Origin: Bacteroidales bacterium
GTDB taxonomy: Bacteria; Bacteroidota; Bacteroidia; Bacteroidales; UBA932
DNA length: 64,000 nt
Reading direction: 5' to 3'
Assembly (NCBI GenBank): GCA_017554335.1
Contig: JAFZIO010000042.1
Span: forward strand, 62,001 to 126,000
The position numbers were made by a program, and so were the translations under genes. Positions 8,808-17,162 of this stretch are shown here, one piece after another; position 1 is the first letter of the stretch, and every line of letters begins with the position of its first letter. The notes under the pieces are model-generated. The model saw nothing but the letters and a program-made list of their open reading frames with translations, did no database searches and had not been told where the DNA came from.

Positions 8808-10040
8808 AATTTTACGTTCGTTATTGAGAACACAGGCGAAGATATGGACGGGGCCTCCGGGCTTCGTCCTTATTTTTTTACGCAGTTCTTCGGAGCTGAC
8901 CTGCACTCCTCTTGCGGTTACTTCGGCTTGCGGGTAACGGCGTCCGAGTTCCTTTATGACGGATGATGCAAACGGCAGATCTTCAATGACTTGGTAGAAC
9001 TTTCCGAAGTGGCTCAGCTCCTCGTCGTACGGCATCCTGCACATCCCCGGTCCCAGCCCCGACTTCACCATCGCCGCCGACGGCACAAACAGAAGCTCGG
9101 ATTCGGGAACACAAACGCCATTTTTGTTCCCAAATTGCAAAAATTTCTCATTTTGGGAACAATTTAAACCGTTTTGTTCCCGTTCCTCCTGAAAAACCAC
9201 ACCGTCCTCCGCTAGGATGATTGACGCTCCATTTGTGCCATACTGCCGAATAGAACCAGGCGGAACGGAGGCGGGAGGTGCCTCCAGAAACCGTAGCCGC
9301 CCGTGGCTACGTGAACGGGAGGGGCCCACGAGCGAAGCGAAGTGGGAGGGATGAAGCGAAGCGGAAGTTTCTGGAGACACCTCCCGCGCAGTGCAGCATG
9401 ATTCCATTCGGCAAAGGCAGAGGAGCTCTTTGCATTCGCCGTCGGCACCGACTACATGGAGTTCCGAGAGCCAGGGAGCAAGGCGGCGGCGGAGCATGGT
9501 GATGTCCGCCATGGGCGAGACCTTAACCATGACCAGGGGTGCGACGGACAGCAGCTGAGGCATCAGGGACACGACGTCCGGGCTGCAGTCTTCCAGCAGG
9601 AAGACCTTGCGTCCGGCGGCGTCGCGGCGGGCTGGGTCGAGGTATATGACGTCCGGGGCAAAGGCACGCAGAGCATCCAGCCATGCGGTGTCTGAGGCGC
9701 TCACATCGTAGCCGCAGAAAACGGCATTGGAGACGCCCAGGGCGGCGAAATTCCGCTTCACCGCCTCCAGCAGCACCGCGTCGCGTTCGTTATACCAGAG
9801 CGCCGAAGCGCGCAGCGAGAACGCCCAGGAGTCCACCCCCAGGCCGCCGGTCAGATCGGCCACCCGCACGCTTGAAGGAATAAGCGACGCCTTGTAACGC
9901 GCAGCCGTTTCGCCGGAGCACTGCTGCAGGTTCAGGGATGCCGGAACCTCCAGAGGCACACCAGCCCACGACGGCACCTTAGCCTCCAGCCGCTTTACGG
10001 AGCCGTCTTCCAGCTTCTGCAGTATTTCGGCGAAACTCAT
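8775..10040 (-). CDS. Class I SAM-dependent methyltransferase with THUMP-like domain
   Basis: 421 residues from ATG 10040. N-terminal helical part, SAM-binding motif VADLTGGLGVDSWAFS (about residue 65), DVIYLDPARRD (about 130), then a long linker and a C-terminal THUMP-like domain (about 330-415, ELGRRYPQAEVTARGVQVSSEELRKK in short). Members are annotated as RNA or DNA methyltransferases but the substrate is unknown. Two foreign repeats sit in frame in the linker: a structured repeat (about residues 218-256) and an AT-rich GGGAACA repeat (about 286-312). The start overlaps the helicase stop (ATGA). The 3' end overlaps the DPP4 gene tail to tail. Confidence 0.83.
   Translation of the reverse strand: MSFAEILQKLEDGSVKRLEAKVPSWAGVPLEVPASLNLQQCSGETAARYKASLIPSSVRVADLTGGLGVDSWAFSLRASALWYNERDAVLLEAVKRNFAALGVSNAVFCGYDVSASDTAWLDALRAFAPDVIYLDPARRDAAGRKVFLLEDCSPDVVSLMPQLLSVAPLVMVKVSPMADITMLRRRLAPWLSELHVVGADGECKELLCLCRMESCCTAREVSPETSASLHPSHFASLVGPSRSRSHGRLRFLEAPPASVPPGSIRQYGTNGASIILAEDGVVFQEEREQNGLNCSQNEKFLQFGNKNGVCVPESELLFVPSAAMVKSGLGPGMCRMPYDEELSHFGKFYQVIEDLPFASSVIKELGRRYPQAEVTARGVQVSSEELRKKIRTKPGGPVHIFACVLNNERKILICQQVLRPE
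9105..9181. repeat. AT-rich four-box GGGAACA/TGTTCCC repeat inside a gene
   Basis: Four boxes alternate: GGGAACA 9105-9111, TGTTCCC 9125-9131, GGGAACA 9155-9161, TGTTCCC 9175-9181. Both hairpin units have exactly 13 nt between boxes and repeat at a 50-bp period. The stretch is much more AT-rich than the surrounding gene yet is translated without a stop as part of the methyltransferase linker (QNGLNCSQNEKFLQFGNKNG). Confidence 0.7.
9271..9387. repeat. Structured repeat element, copy 2 (inside methyltransferase gene)
   Basis: A 21-bp outer stem pairs 9271-9291 with 9367-9387 (20 of 21 Watson-Crick pairs). Inside are a CGTAGCC/GGCTACG hairpin (9292-9311), the core CGGGAGGGGCCC (9316-9327), a CCCAC/GTGGG hairpin (9325-9346) and AGGGAT. 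The core matches copy 1 at 2052-2084 but the outer stem is different in sequence. It is read in frame as a Ser/His/Pro/Arg-rich peptide (HPSHFASLVGPSRSRSHGR); copy 1 gives a similar peptide (RPSHRAAAGPSRSW). Confidence 0.78.
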
Positions 10041-11464
10041 GCGAACAGCCAGTCCTTGAAGTTTACCAGGTACACCTTCTCTACGGCACGGGTAAGAGCC
10101 GTATAAAGCCACTTGAGGTCCTCCACCGTCAGGGCATCCTCCCAGAAAGCATTATCTATAAAAACGCAGCGCCACTGGCCGCCCTGCGCCTTATGGCATG
10201 TAATGGCTTCGGCGTACTTAAGCTGCAACGCATTGAAATACGGGTCTTCACGGACGGCCTCCCAAATCTTCTTTTTTGTACCGCGGTCCGAATAATCGGC
10301 ACTCACGCCCTCGTAAAGCATATTCTGCTGCTCGGCGGTGAGCGAAGCGGATTCTGAACGCAGCGTGTCCAGGCACACCTTCGCCTGCAGCTCCGCGTCA
10401 TCGTAGTCGGGGAAACGCAGCAGCGCGTCGGCAAAACGGAGGCCGTATCGGTCCTCATAATGCCATATCTTCTGCAGCACCGCCACGTCGCCGTTGGCAA
10501 TGTAGTCCATCTCGTCCACATCCTCCACGAACTGGTAGCAGTTTTTCACTATCATGAACTTGTCGCCGCGGGCCAGCTCCTCCTCCTTGAAGAGCACCTG
10601 CGCCCGTATGCCCAGGTTGTAGCGTATGGCACGGCGGTTGGAGCGGCAGAGCACCACGGTGTCGTCGTAGCCGTAGCGGTCGTAGGCGTCGGAAATGGCT
10701 TCCAGCAGCTCTCCCCCGCCGATACGCTGAACCTCACAGCCCTCGCCGGCCGCAAGCTGCAGGCGGTCGAACATCTCGTCCGGGTCAGCATTCTCTATCA
10801 GCCGGCGCAGCACGGTGGCGTCCGACAGCACCATGGATTCGCGGGCCTGACGCACGACGGTCGACAGCTCCGCGTACCGTACGCCGCCGAAGTTGTCCAT
10901 GAACTCCGGAGTCAGGGCCGGCGAGGCGTTAAGGCCCACCGGAGGCAGCTGGGCGGCGTCTCCCAGCAGGATGAGGCGGCAGTCGACGCCCGAACGCACG
11001 AAGGTCACAAGGTCCTCCAGCAGGTTGCCGGAGCCGAAGAGCGACTGCTGCTGGCGTCCGTCGTCGACACCTATCAGCGACGCCTCGTCCACCACGAACA
11101 GGGTATGCCTGGCCTTGTTGGGACTGAGAGAAAAGCGCCCCCAGCCGGAGCTGTCTACCGATTTCTGCCGGTAGATATGCTTGTGGACGGTGAATGCGGG
11201 CTTTCCGGACATGGCCGACAGCACCTTGGCGGCACGGCCGGTCGGGGCCAGCAAAACGGAACGTATCCCCACCCGCCAGAGTGAATTGATGACGGCCGAC
11301 AGCGCCGTGGTCTTGCCCGTTCCGGCATATCCGTTGATGACGAAGATGTCGCCGTCGTCGGTCGTAAGAAAAGACGCAAGGTCGCTGAAAAGCGCATCCT
11401 GGCACGGCGTGGGCTCATGGCCCATGGTTTTGAGGAATCCCTCGTAGAGGCTTTTTGCGTCCAT
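10037..11464 (-). CDS. RecD-like / UvrD-REP C-terminal ATP-dependent helicase
   Basis: 475 residues from ATG 11464, which overlaps the TrkH stop. Superfamily 1 helicase motifs: Walker A INGYAGTGKTTAL, GRAAKVL, Walker B FVVDEASLI, GDAAQLPPVG, a segment VVLCRSNRRA, and C-terminal TCHKAQGGQW and LYTALTRA. The pattern is that of the AAA_30 / UvrD_C_2 (RecD-like) helicases common in Bacteroidota, which lack the RecBC partners. A role in DNA repair or recombination is likely but not shown. Downstream, its stop overlaps the methyltransferase start. Confidence 0.9.
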   Translation of the reverse strand: MDAKSLYEGFLKTMGHEPTPCQDALFSDLASFLTTDDGDIFVINGYAGTGKTTALSAVINSLWRVGIRSVLLAPTGRAAKVLSAMSGKPAFTVHKHIYRQKSVDSSGWGRFSLSPNKARHTLFVVDEASLIGVDDGRQQQSLFGSGNLLEDLVTFVRSGVDCRLILLGDAAQLPPVGLNASPALTPEFMDNFGGVRYAELSTVVRQARESMVLSDATVLRRLIENADPDEMFDRLQLAAGEGCEVQRIGGGELLEAISDAYDRYGYDDTVVLCRSNRRAIRYNLGIRAQVLFKEEELARGDKFMIVKNCYQFVEDVDEMDYIANGDVAVLQKIWHYEDRYGLRFADALLRFPDYDDAELQAKVCLDTLRSESASLTAEQQNMLYEGVSADYSDRGTKKKIWEAVREDPYFNALQLKYAEAITCHKAQGGQWRCVFIDNAFWEDALTVEDLKWLYTALTRAVEKVYLVNFKDWLFA

Positions 11465-12918
11465 CAGCGCCTGTGTCTGTCGAACACCATTGCCACCACC
11501 GCCAGCACAGGGTAGATTTCTATTCGTCCGAGGAACATATCGAAGGTGAACACCAGCTTGGCCGCCTCGGGTGCACAGTTGAAAGAGCCCATGGAGCCCA
11601 TCTCGCCGAGGGCCGGGCCGACGTTGCTGATGCTGGTTACCGACGCCGCAAGGGAGTTCTGCCAGCCCACTCCGAGCAGCAGGCACAGCACCGCTGAAAA
11701 GGACAGCAGCACGGCATACAGGGCTATGTACAGCACATGGGGCGCCACGTCCTTGTCCAGCAGCGTACTTCCGCCGAGCTTGACCTCATTTATGGAAGAC
11801 GGATGCAGGATAAGGTTGATCTGGCGGCCTATAGCCTTGAACAGCAAGACTATGCGGTCTATCTTAAGACCTCCGGAAGTGGATCCGGCGCAGCCGCAGA
11901 CCGCAGCTGCCAGTATAATGAGTCCGCCCATTACGGGAGGCCATGAAGCATTGTCCAGGGTAGCAAATCCGGTGGTGGATGAGATACACATAACCTCGAA
12001 GAGGCCGTTCCAGAGCGACTCACCCCAACCCTTGCAGAAACCTCCGGTCTTGAGGCCAATGCCCATAAGCAGAGAGAACAACAGGAGCGATGAGGTGTAG
12101 TACGTCACTATGGCGTTCTTCATGGGCTTCAGGGAACGGGAAACCACCGTAAGGAACAGGAGGCCGAAGTGCAGCGACGACAGGTACATGCAGAGCATGG
12201 TAGCCGCTTCTATCCATCTTGAGTTGAAGGCGCCGATGGAAGCGTTCTTCGTACTGAAGCCGCCGGTCGCCGAGACGCTCATAGCATGGCATATGGCATC
12301 GAAGAATGGCATTCCGGCAAGCAGATACAGCAGCAGAGCTAGGCCGAAAATGCTCAGGTAAACGTAGGCGAAAATATTGACCGTACGGTTGATGCGCATA
12401 CCGTAAGCCCCTCTCGACAAGGAACTTATCTCCATGTTGACAAGGCGCAGCTTGACGGGGCTGGAATCCGGGATAATTAGCAGCAGGAAGACCACGACTC
12501 CCAAACCTCCGATGAAATGAGTGCTGGCCCTCCAGAACAGAAGGCTCCTTGGCAGGGCTTCAACGTTGTCCAGGATCGTGGCGCCGGTGGTGGTGAAGCC
12601 GGAGACGCTCTCGAACCAGGCGTTCTGCAGGGAGAACGGGCCGCCCCAAAGGGCATACGGAAGCATGCCGAATATGAAGGACAGCAGCCAGGAGAGGGTG
12701 ATGGTCACATAGCCCTCCTTTAGGGTGATGGCATGGGTCCTGCGGACAAAAATGAAGGGAAAGACGCCTACCAGGAAAGTAATGGTGAAGCTGATGGTGA
12801 GGGCCGCCAGGGCACTGTCGTTGCCGTTCAGCACCGACACCAGCACCGAAAGCAGCATGAACAGGGAGCTCACCAGGAGCGCCAGTCCTACATTACGGCT
12901 GATTGCTTTCCAGTTCAT
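11464..12918 (-). CDS. trkH: TrkH/KtrB-type potassium uptake channel
   Basis: 484 residues with about ten membrane helices. The four pore-loop selectivity segments are recognisable: SGFTTTGAT, SVSATGGFST, SSTTGFAT and SISNVGPALG. It forms the K+-translocating subunit at the inner membrane. No trkA gene is in the window. Its start lies inside the 3' end of the sensor-like gene 12893-13711 (26-nt overlap), so the two are probably translationally coupled; its stop overlaps the helicase start. Confidence 0.93.
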   Translation of the reverse strand: MNWKAISRNVGLALLVSSLFMLLSVLVSVLNGNDSALAALTISFTITFLVGVFPFIFVRRTHAITLKEGYVTITLSWLLSFIFGMLPYALWGGPFSLQNAWFESVSGFTTTGATILDNVEALPRSLLFWRASTHFIGGLGVVVFLLLIIPDSSPVKLRLVNMEISSLSRGAYGMRINRTVNIFAYVYLSIFGLALLLYLLAGMPFFDAICHAMSVSATGGFSTKNASIGAFNSRWIEAATMLCMYLSSLHFGLLFLTVVSRSLKPMKNAIVTYYTSSLLLFSLLMGIGLKTGGFCKGWGESLWNGLFEVMCISSTTGFATLDNASWPPVMGGLIILAAAVCGCAGSTSGGLKIDRIVLLFKAIGRQINLILHPSSINEVKLGGSTLLDKDVAPHVLYIALYAVLLSFSAVLCLLLGVGWQNSLAASVTSISNVGPALGEMGSMGSFNCAPEAAKLVFTFDMFLGRIEIYPVLAVVAMVFDRHRR

Positions 12919-13711
12919 CCGAAACTCTTGCTTTCAGGTCCTTCAGGCGCTTCCTCAGCAGCAGGTTGTCGTTGGCCACCTCCGAGAGTCCTTCATTCAG
13001 TTTGATAAGTTCGTCGTCCCCCTCGAAGGTATAAGTGTATTTCTTGCCGTACGAACGGTAGCCGTCCAGGGCGTCCAGCATCTTGTACAGCGGATTTACG
13101 TAATACGCCAGCATGAACAGCAGCAGCATGACCACCAGCAGCAGGCCCACGGCCACCGCCACTATTCCGGGAATGATACTCCTGTAGAAACCGCGTTCGA
13201 AAGTCTTGGAGTGCTTCTCCAGATCGTTGTAAATGGCCGTCTCAAGGGCGTCTATATCGGCATCCAGCTGCGCGAAGCTGGGCTGCAGCCGGTTGAAGTA
13301 CCAGCTGCGGGAATCTATGAAATAAGAATCCAGCACATTCTCCAGCTCCAGCGAGGTGAGCACGTAGGCCGTGCAGGAATAAATGACGGAGTCGGTAAGC
13401 GGCTGGATCACATTGGATTCAAGGGAAGCGCGCAGGGTGTCGCAGTGCGAGAGGAAGTACTCCTGGTCGAATACGGGCAGGTCGCCGTGCGTTTCGTCGC
13501 CTATTACTGCAAGGATGTCGAGGTTGTATCTGTTGCTTATGTCTGCAAGCTTGTGGGCGGTATTCAGGCTCGTAATGTCATCCGCAATGAGGTCGGAGAC
13601 ATAGGTACTCATCTTGGAGTACTCGAGCACCGATATGGTTGCGGATATCAGCAGGATAGCCGCAATCGCCGAGAGGCTTAAAGTCAATTTTGCCTTAATT
13701 GACAGCTTCAT
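12893..13711 (-). CDS. Membrane sensor-like protein (four-helix-bundle type, no output kinase)
   Basis: 272 residues. TM1 about 8-30, an extracytoplasmic helical region about 31-165 resembling four-helix-bundle sensor domains of chemoreceptors and histidine kinases, TM2 about 170-200, then a short cytoplasmic HAMP-like helical segment (NPLYKMLDALDGYRSYG and a following coiled-coil stretch) and the end. No kinase, cyclase or HTH domain follows, and there is no frameshift sign at the 3' end, where it overlaps trkH. It might modulate TrkH directly; that is inference from the overlap only. Confidence 0.7.
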   Translation of the reverse strand: MKLSIKAKLTLSLSAIAAILLISATISVLEYSKMSTYVSDLIADDITSLNTAHKLADISNRYNLDILAVIGDETHGDLPVFDQEYFLSHCDTLRASLESNVIQPLTDSVIYSCTAYVLTSLELENVLDSYFIDSRSWYFNRLQPSFAQLDADIDALETAIYNDLEKHSKTFERGFYRSIIPGIVAVAVGLLLVVMLLLFMLAYYVNPLYKMLDALDGYRSYGKKYTYTFEGDDELIKLNEGLSEVANDNLLLRKRLKDLKARVSDELESNQP

Positions 13712-13784
13712 TTTAAAATTTTTTACAAAATCTGCACAAATATAAGAAATTATTGGTATTTTTGCATAATACCACGTTTACACT
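13712..13784. promoter_or_regulatory. Divergent promoter region, sensor-trkH / ROK operon
   Basis: AT-rich 73-bp spacer. It holds TATATTTG on the minus strand (13744 to 13737) for the sensor-trkH operon and TATTTTTG on the plus strand (13757-13764) for the ROK operon. The -33 elements are poor on both strands (TCTG at 13731 for the plus side), so the two weak promoters would overlap and could compete. Confidence 0.45.
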
Positions 13785-14984
13785 ATGACCAATAGTTTCC
13801 TTAACGACAACTCTGGGAAGAACGCCCAGATTAAACGGGCCATTCTCAGGCTGTGCATCAGCCACGACGAATCCAGCATCTCCTTTTTCAGCAAGAGCCT
13901 GGGAATAAGCGTCCCTACCATAACCAAACTGATAGGTGAACTCATAGACGACGGTTTCCTTCTGGACGAGGGCAAGATAGGCACTTCCGGCGGCAGGCGT
14001 CCGAGCATCTTCGGGCTCAATCCCAGTGCCGGCTACTTCGTCGGAATCGACATAGCCCGCCATCACTTCCACATAGCGGTGACGGACTTCAAGGGAAACA
14101 TGCTCAAATACATAGAGGACATAGAGTTCGTGCTGGAGTCCAACAGCCAGTCGTTCAGGGAGATGTGCCGTATGGTCAAAGACTACGTGGTTGCGGCGGG
14201 GATTCCCTGGATCAAGGTGCTTTCTGCAGGCGTGAGCCTCTCCGGACGCGTGAACCCGGAGGAGGGCTATTCCCTCACTTACTTCGTGAGCGATGACCTG
14301 CCCCTTAAAGACCTGTTCCAGAGAGAGTTGAACATACCCGTCAGCATAGAGAACGACTCCAGGGCCCTCACCTACGGCGAATACATGATGCTGGGCAAGA
14401 ACGCCAACAAGGACATGATCGCCATCAACCTCAGCTGGGGCCTCGGAATGGGTATGATACTGGACGGCCAGCTCTATTACGGCAAGTCCGGCTTCTCCGG
14501 CGAAATCGGCCACTTCCCTCTCCTGGACAACGATATCATGTGCCGCTGCGGCAAGGTGGGATGCCTGGAAACGGGTGCCTCCGGATCCGCCCTGCACAGG
14601 ATGATAATCGAGAAGCTGAAGGCCGGCCGCCGCTCCTCCCTGTACAACATTTACAAGGAAAACGGCGACATAGAGCTCTCCGACATACTCAAGGCCGTAC
14701 AGGACGGTGACGTGCTGGCCATCGAATGCATAGGCATAATAGGCGAAACGCTCGGGCGCGGCATCTCCGGCATCATCAACATCTTCAATCCCGGTATGGT
14801 GATCATAGGCGGCCGGCTCATCGTAGGCAAGGACCACCTCATCCTGCCCATCCGCACCGCCGTCAACCGCCTCTCCATGGAGCGCGTGAGCTCCGACACC
14901 AAGATACGCCTCTCGACCCTTGGCCGCAAGGCTATTGCCATCGGCGACTGCTTCCTGTCCAGGAAGAAGCTGCTGGGAATCTAA
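13785..14984 (+). CDS. ROK family transcriptional regulator / sugar kinase
   Basis: 399 residues. N-terminal winged helix-turn-helix (about 15-75, SFFSKSLGISVPTITKLIGELIDDG in pieces), then a ROK domain with ATP-site VGIDIARHH, the catalytic-type segment ENDSRALTYGE and the zinc motif GEIGHFPLLDNDIMCRCGKVGCLE. Family members of this size are NagC/Mlc-type repressors that bind phosphorylated amino sugars. It starts an operon with AmgK-, MurU- and CotH-type genes (6, 3 and 3 nt spacing), so it may control MurNAc or GlcNAc recycling. Confidence 0.88.
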   Translation: MTNSFLNDNSGKNAQIKRAILRLCISHDESSISFFSKSLGISVPTITKLIGELIDDGFLLDEGKIGTSGGRRPSIFGLNPSAGYFVGIDIARHHFHIAVTDFKGNMLKYIEDIEFVLESNSQSFREMCRMVKDYVVAAGIPWIKVLSAGVSLSGRVNPEEGYSLTYFVSDDLPLKDLFQRELNIPVSIENDSRALTYGEYMMLGKNANKDMIAINLSWGLGMGMILDGQLYYGKSGFSGEIGHFPLLDNDIMCRCGKVGCLETGASGSALHRMIIEKLKAGRRSSLYNIYKENGDIELSDILKAVQDGDVLAIECIGIIGETLGRGISGIINIFNPGMVIIGGRLIVGKDHLILPIRTAVNRLSMERVSSDTKIRLSTLGRKAIAIGDCFLSRKKLLGI

Positions 14985-14990
14985 GCTGAT

Positions 14991-16412
14991 ATGACTGAAG
15001 ACATTCTGCAACGGCTGTTCGAATCCTATTCGGGCCGTAAACTGTCGGAACGGACGGAACTGCCCACCTCCGGCAGCCACAGGCGCTATTACCGCCTGAA
15101 AGGGGGCAACATCTCAATCATAGGCGTGCTGGGCACCGATTTCGACGAGAACAACGCCTTCATCACCCTGTCCCGCCACTTCAAGGAAAAGGGCATCAAC
15201 GTGCCCACGGTGCTGGCAGTGTCGGAAGACGGCATGTCCTACATCCAGGAAGACCTGGGCGACAAGATGCTCTTCGACCAGCTGTCGCAGGGGCGCGAAA
15301 GCGGACGCTACAGCTCCTACGAGACGAGCCTGCTGTGCCGCACCATAGAGAAACTGCCCAAGCTGCAGTTCAAGGGGGCGGAAGGGCTCGACTGGAGCGT
15401 CTGCTACCCGCAGAAGGAATTCGACGCCCGGATGGTCGACTTCGACCTCAACTACTTCAAATACTGCTTCCTGAAGGCCACCGGCCTGGAGTTCAACGAG
15501 ATGCAGCTGCAGGACGACTTCGAGCTCCTGAAGGCGGACCTGCTGAAAGACGACACGGACACCTTCCTCTACCGTGACTTCCAGGCCAGGAACGTCATCC
15601 TGAAGGACGGGGAGCCGTATTTCATCGACTATCAGGGCGGCCGCCGCGGGCCCATCTATTACGACGTGGCCTCCTTCATCTGGCAGGCCCGCTCCCGCTT
15701 CCCGGAAGAGCTCAAGCAGGAGCTTATCCGCAGCTACCTGAGGGCGCTGCGAAGCTACACTGAGGTGGACGAGGAGCAGTTCAACGCACGCCTGCGCCTC
15801 TTCGTGCTCTTCCGCACGCTGCAGGTACTTGGAGCCTACGGATACCGCGGTTACTTCGAGAAGAAGCCGCATTTCCTGGCCAGCGTGCCGTACGCCCTGG
15901 ACAACCTGCGCAACCTGCTCAAGACGCCTTTCTCCGACTACCCTTACCTCAACGGCATACTTACCAAGCTGACCAACATGCCCCAGTTCTACGAGATAAT
16001 GGAGGACCGCAGGCTGGAGGTGCACATCTACAGTTTTGCATACAAGAAGGGCGTTCCGGCGGACAATACAGGCAACGGCGGCGGCTACGTTTTCGACTGC
16101 CGTTCCATAAACAACCCGGGCAAGTATGAGCACTACCGCCAGTTCAACGGAAACGACCCCGAGGTCATAAAGTTCCTGGAGGACGACGGCGAGGTCTATG
16201 TTTTCCTGGACAGCGTGTACAAGCTTGTGGATGCCCATGTGGAGCGTTTCATCGAACGCAAGTTCACGCATCTTCAGGTGTGCTTCGGCTGCACCGGCGG
16301 CCAGCACCGTTCGGTTTTCTGCGCGGAGCATCTGGCAAAGCATCTGGCCACCAAGTACGACATAAAGGTGAAGCTTACTCACCGCGAACTGGATATAGAA
16401 AAGACTCTCTAG
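14991..16412 (+). CDS. AmgK-like amino-sugar kinase fused to RapZ C-terminal domain
   Basis: 473 residues with two domains. Residues about 1-330 are an aminoglycoside-phosphotransferase fold as in AmgK (MurNAc/GlcNAc anomeric kinase), with catalytic loop LYRDFQARNV and metal-binding IDYQGG. Residues about 345-473 match the RapZ C-terminal domain (HIYSFAYKKGVPADN, YVFDCRSINNPG, FGCTGGQHRSVFCAEHLAKHL), which in E. coli RapZ senses GlcN6P and binds small RNAs. With the MurU-like gene 3 nt downstream it would convert MurNAc to UDP-MurNAc. The added domain may make the kinase responsive to amino-sugar phosphate; that is inference. Confidence 0.88.
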   Translation: MTEDILQRLFESYSGRKLSERTELPTSGSHRRYYRLKGGNISIIGVLGTDFDENNAFITLSRHFKEKGINVPTVLAVSEDGMSYIQEDLGDKMLFDQLSQGRESGRYSSYETSLLCRTIEKLPKLQFKGAEGLDWSVCYPQKEFDARMVDFDLNYFKYCFLKATGLEFNEMQLQDDFELLKADLLKDDTDTFLYRDFQARNVILKDGEPYFIDYQGGRRGPIYYDVASFIWQARSRFPEELKQELIRSYLRALRSYTEVDEEQFNARLRLFVLFRTLQVLGAYGYRGYFEKKPHFLASVPYALDNLRNLLKTPFSDYPYLNGILTKLTNMPQFYEIMEDRRLEVHIYSFAYKKGVPADNTGNGGGYVFDCRSINNPGKYEHYRQFNGNDPEVIKFLEDDGEVYVFLDSVYKLVDAHVERFIERKFTHLQVCFGCTGGQHRSVFCAEHLAKHLATKYDIKVKLTHRELDIEKTL

Positions 16413-16415
16413 GAT

Positions 16416-17159
16416 ATGAAGGCGATGGTTTTCGCTGCCGGGCTCGGCACGCGGCTGAGGCCGCTCACGGACAGCATACCCAAGGCGCTGGTGCCGGTTT
16501 GCGGCGAGCCGTTGCTGCATCATGTCCTGTGCAAACTTGTGGCTGCGGGCTACGACGAAATAGTGGTGAACGTCCACCATTTTGCCGGCCAGATCCGCGA
16601 TTACCTGGCCACGCACGACTACGGCGTACGAATCTCCATCTCCGACGAGACCGACCTTCTCCGGGAAACCGGCGGCGGCATCATGCACGCCCGGCCGCTC
16701 CTGGAAGGCTCCGGGGCGGAGCCATTCCTGGTACATAACGTCGACATAATATCCGACCTGAACCTCCGGTGGTTCCGGGAGCAATGGCGCCCGGGGGCGC
16801 TGGCGACGCTGCTCGTAAGCGAACGGCAGACGCAACGCTACCTGCTGTTCGACGACGGCATGCGCCTGGTCGGCTGGACGAACATAGCGACCGGCGAAGT
16901 CAAGAGCCCGTATCCCGGGCTGAAGGCCTGTGACTGCCGGAAGTACGCCTTCGCCGGCATACACAACATTTCGCCGGAGATTTTCAAGGTATTCGAGCAG
17001 GAAAAGTGCCCCGAGCGCTTCCCCATCATCGATTTCTACCTGAAGGCCTGCGCGGAACATCCCATCTACGGCGCGGCGCCGGAGAAGCTGAACCTTGTCG
17101 ACGTAGGCAAATTCGACACCCTCGGAGAGGCGGAGCGCTTCTGTGCCGGCATCCTCTAG
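16416..17159 (+). CDS. murU: MurU-like sugar-1-phosphate nucleotidyltransferase
   Basis: 247 residues, a single NTP-transferase domain. Signature AAGLGTRLRPLTDSIPKALVPVCGEP (in pieces: GLGTRLRPLTD, PKALVPV), metal-binding Asp in VHNVDIISDL, and ETGGG in the substrate site region. The size and its place directly after an AmgK-type kinase match MurU, which makes UDP-MurNAc from MurNAc-1-phosphate and UTP. Other sugar-1-phosphates are possible from sequence alone. Confidence 0.82.
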   Translation: MKAMVFAAGLGTRLRPLTDSIPKALVPVCGEPLLHHVLCKLVAAGYDEIVVNVHHFAGQIRDYLATHDYGVRISISDETDLLRETGGGIMHARPLLEGSGAEPFLVHNVDIISDLNLRWFREQWRPGALATLLVSERQTQRYLLFDDGMRLVGWTNIATGEVKSPYPGLKACDCRKYAFAGIHNISPEIFKVFEQEKCPERFPIIDFYLKACAEHPIYGAAPEKLNLVDVGKFDTLGEAERFCAGIL

Positions 17160-17162
17160 CCT

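Noticed and set aside
9105..9387. CRISPR array or tandem repeat
   Set aside because: Repeats are palindromic units of two different types, with only two copies each and no spacers of constant length; no cas genes are in the window.
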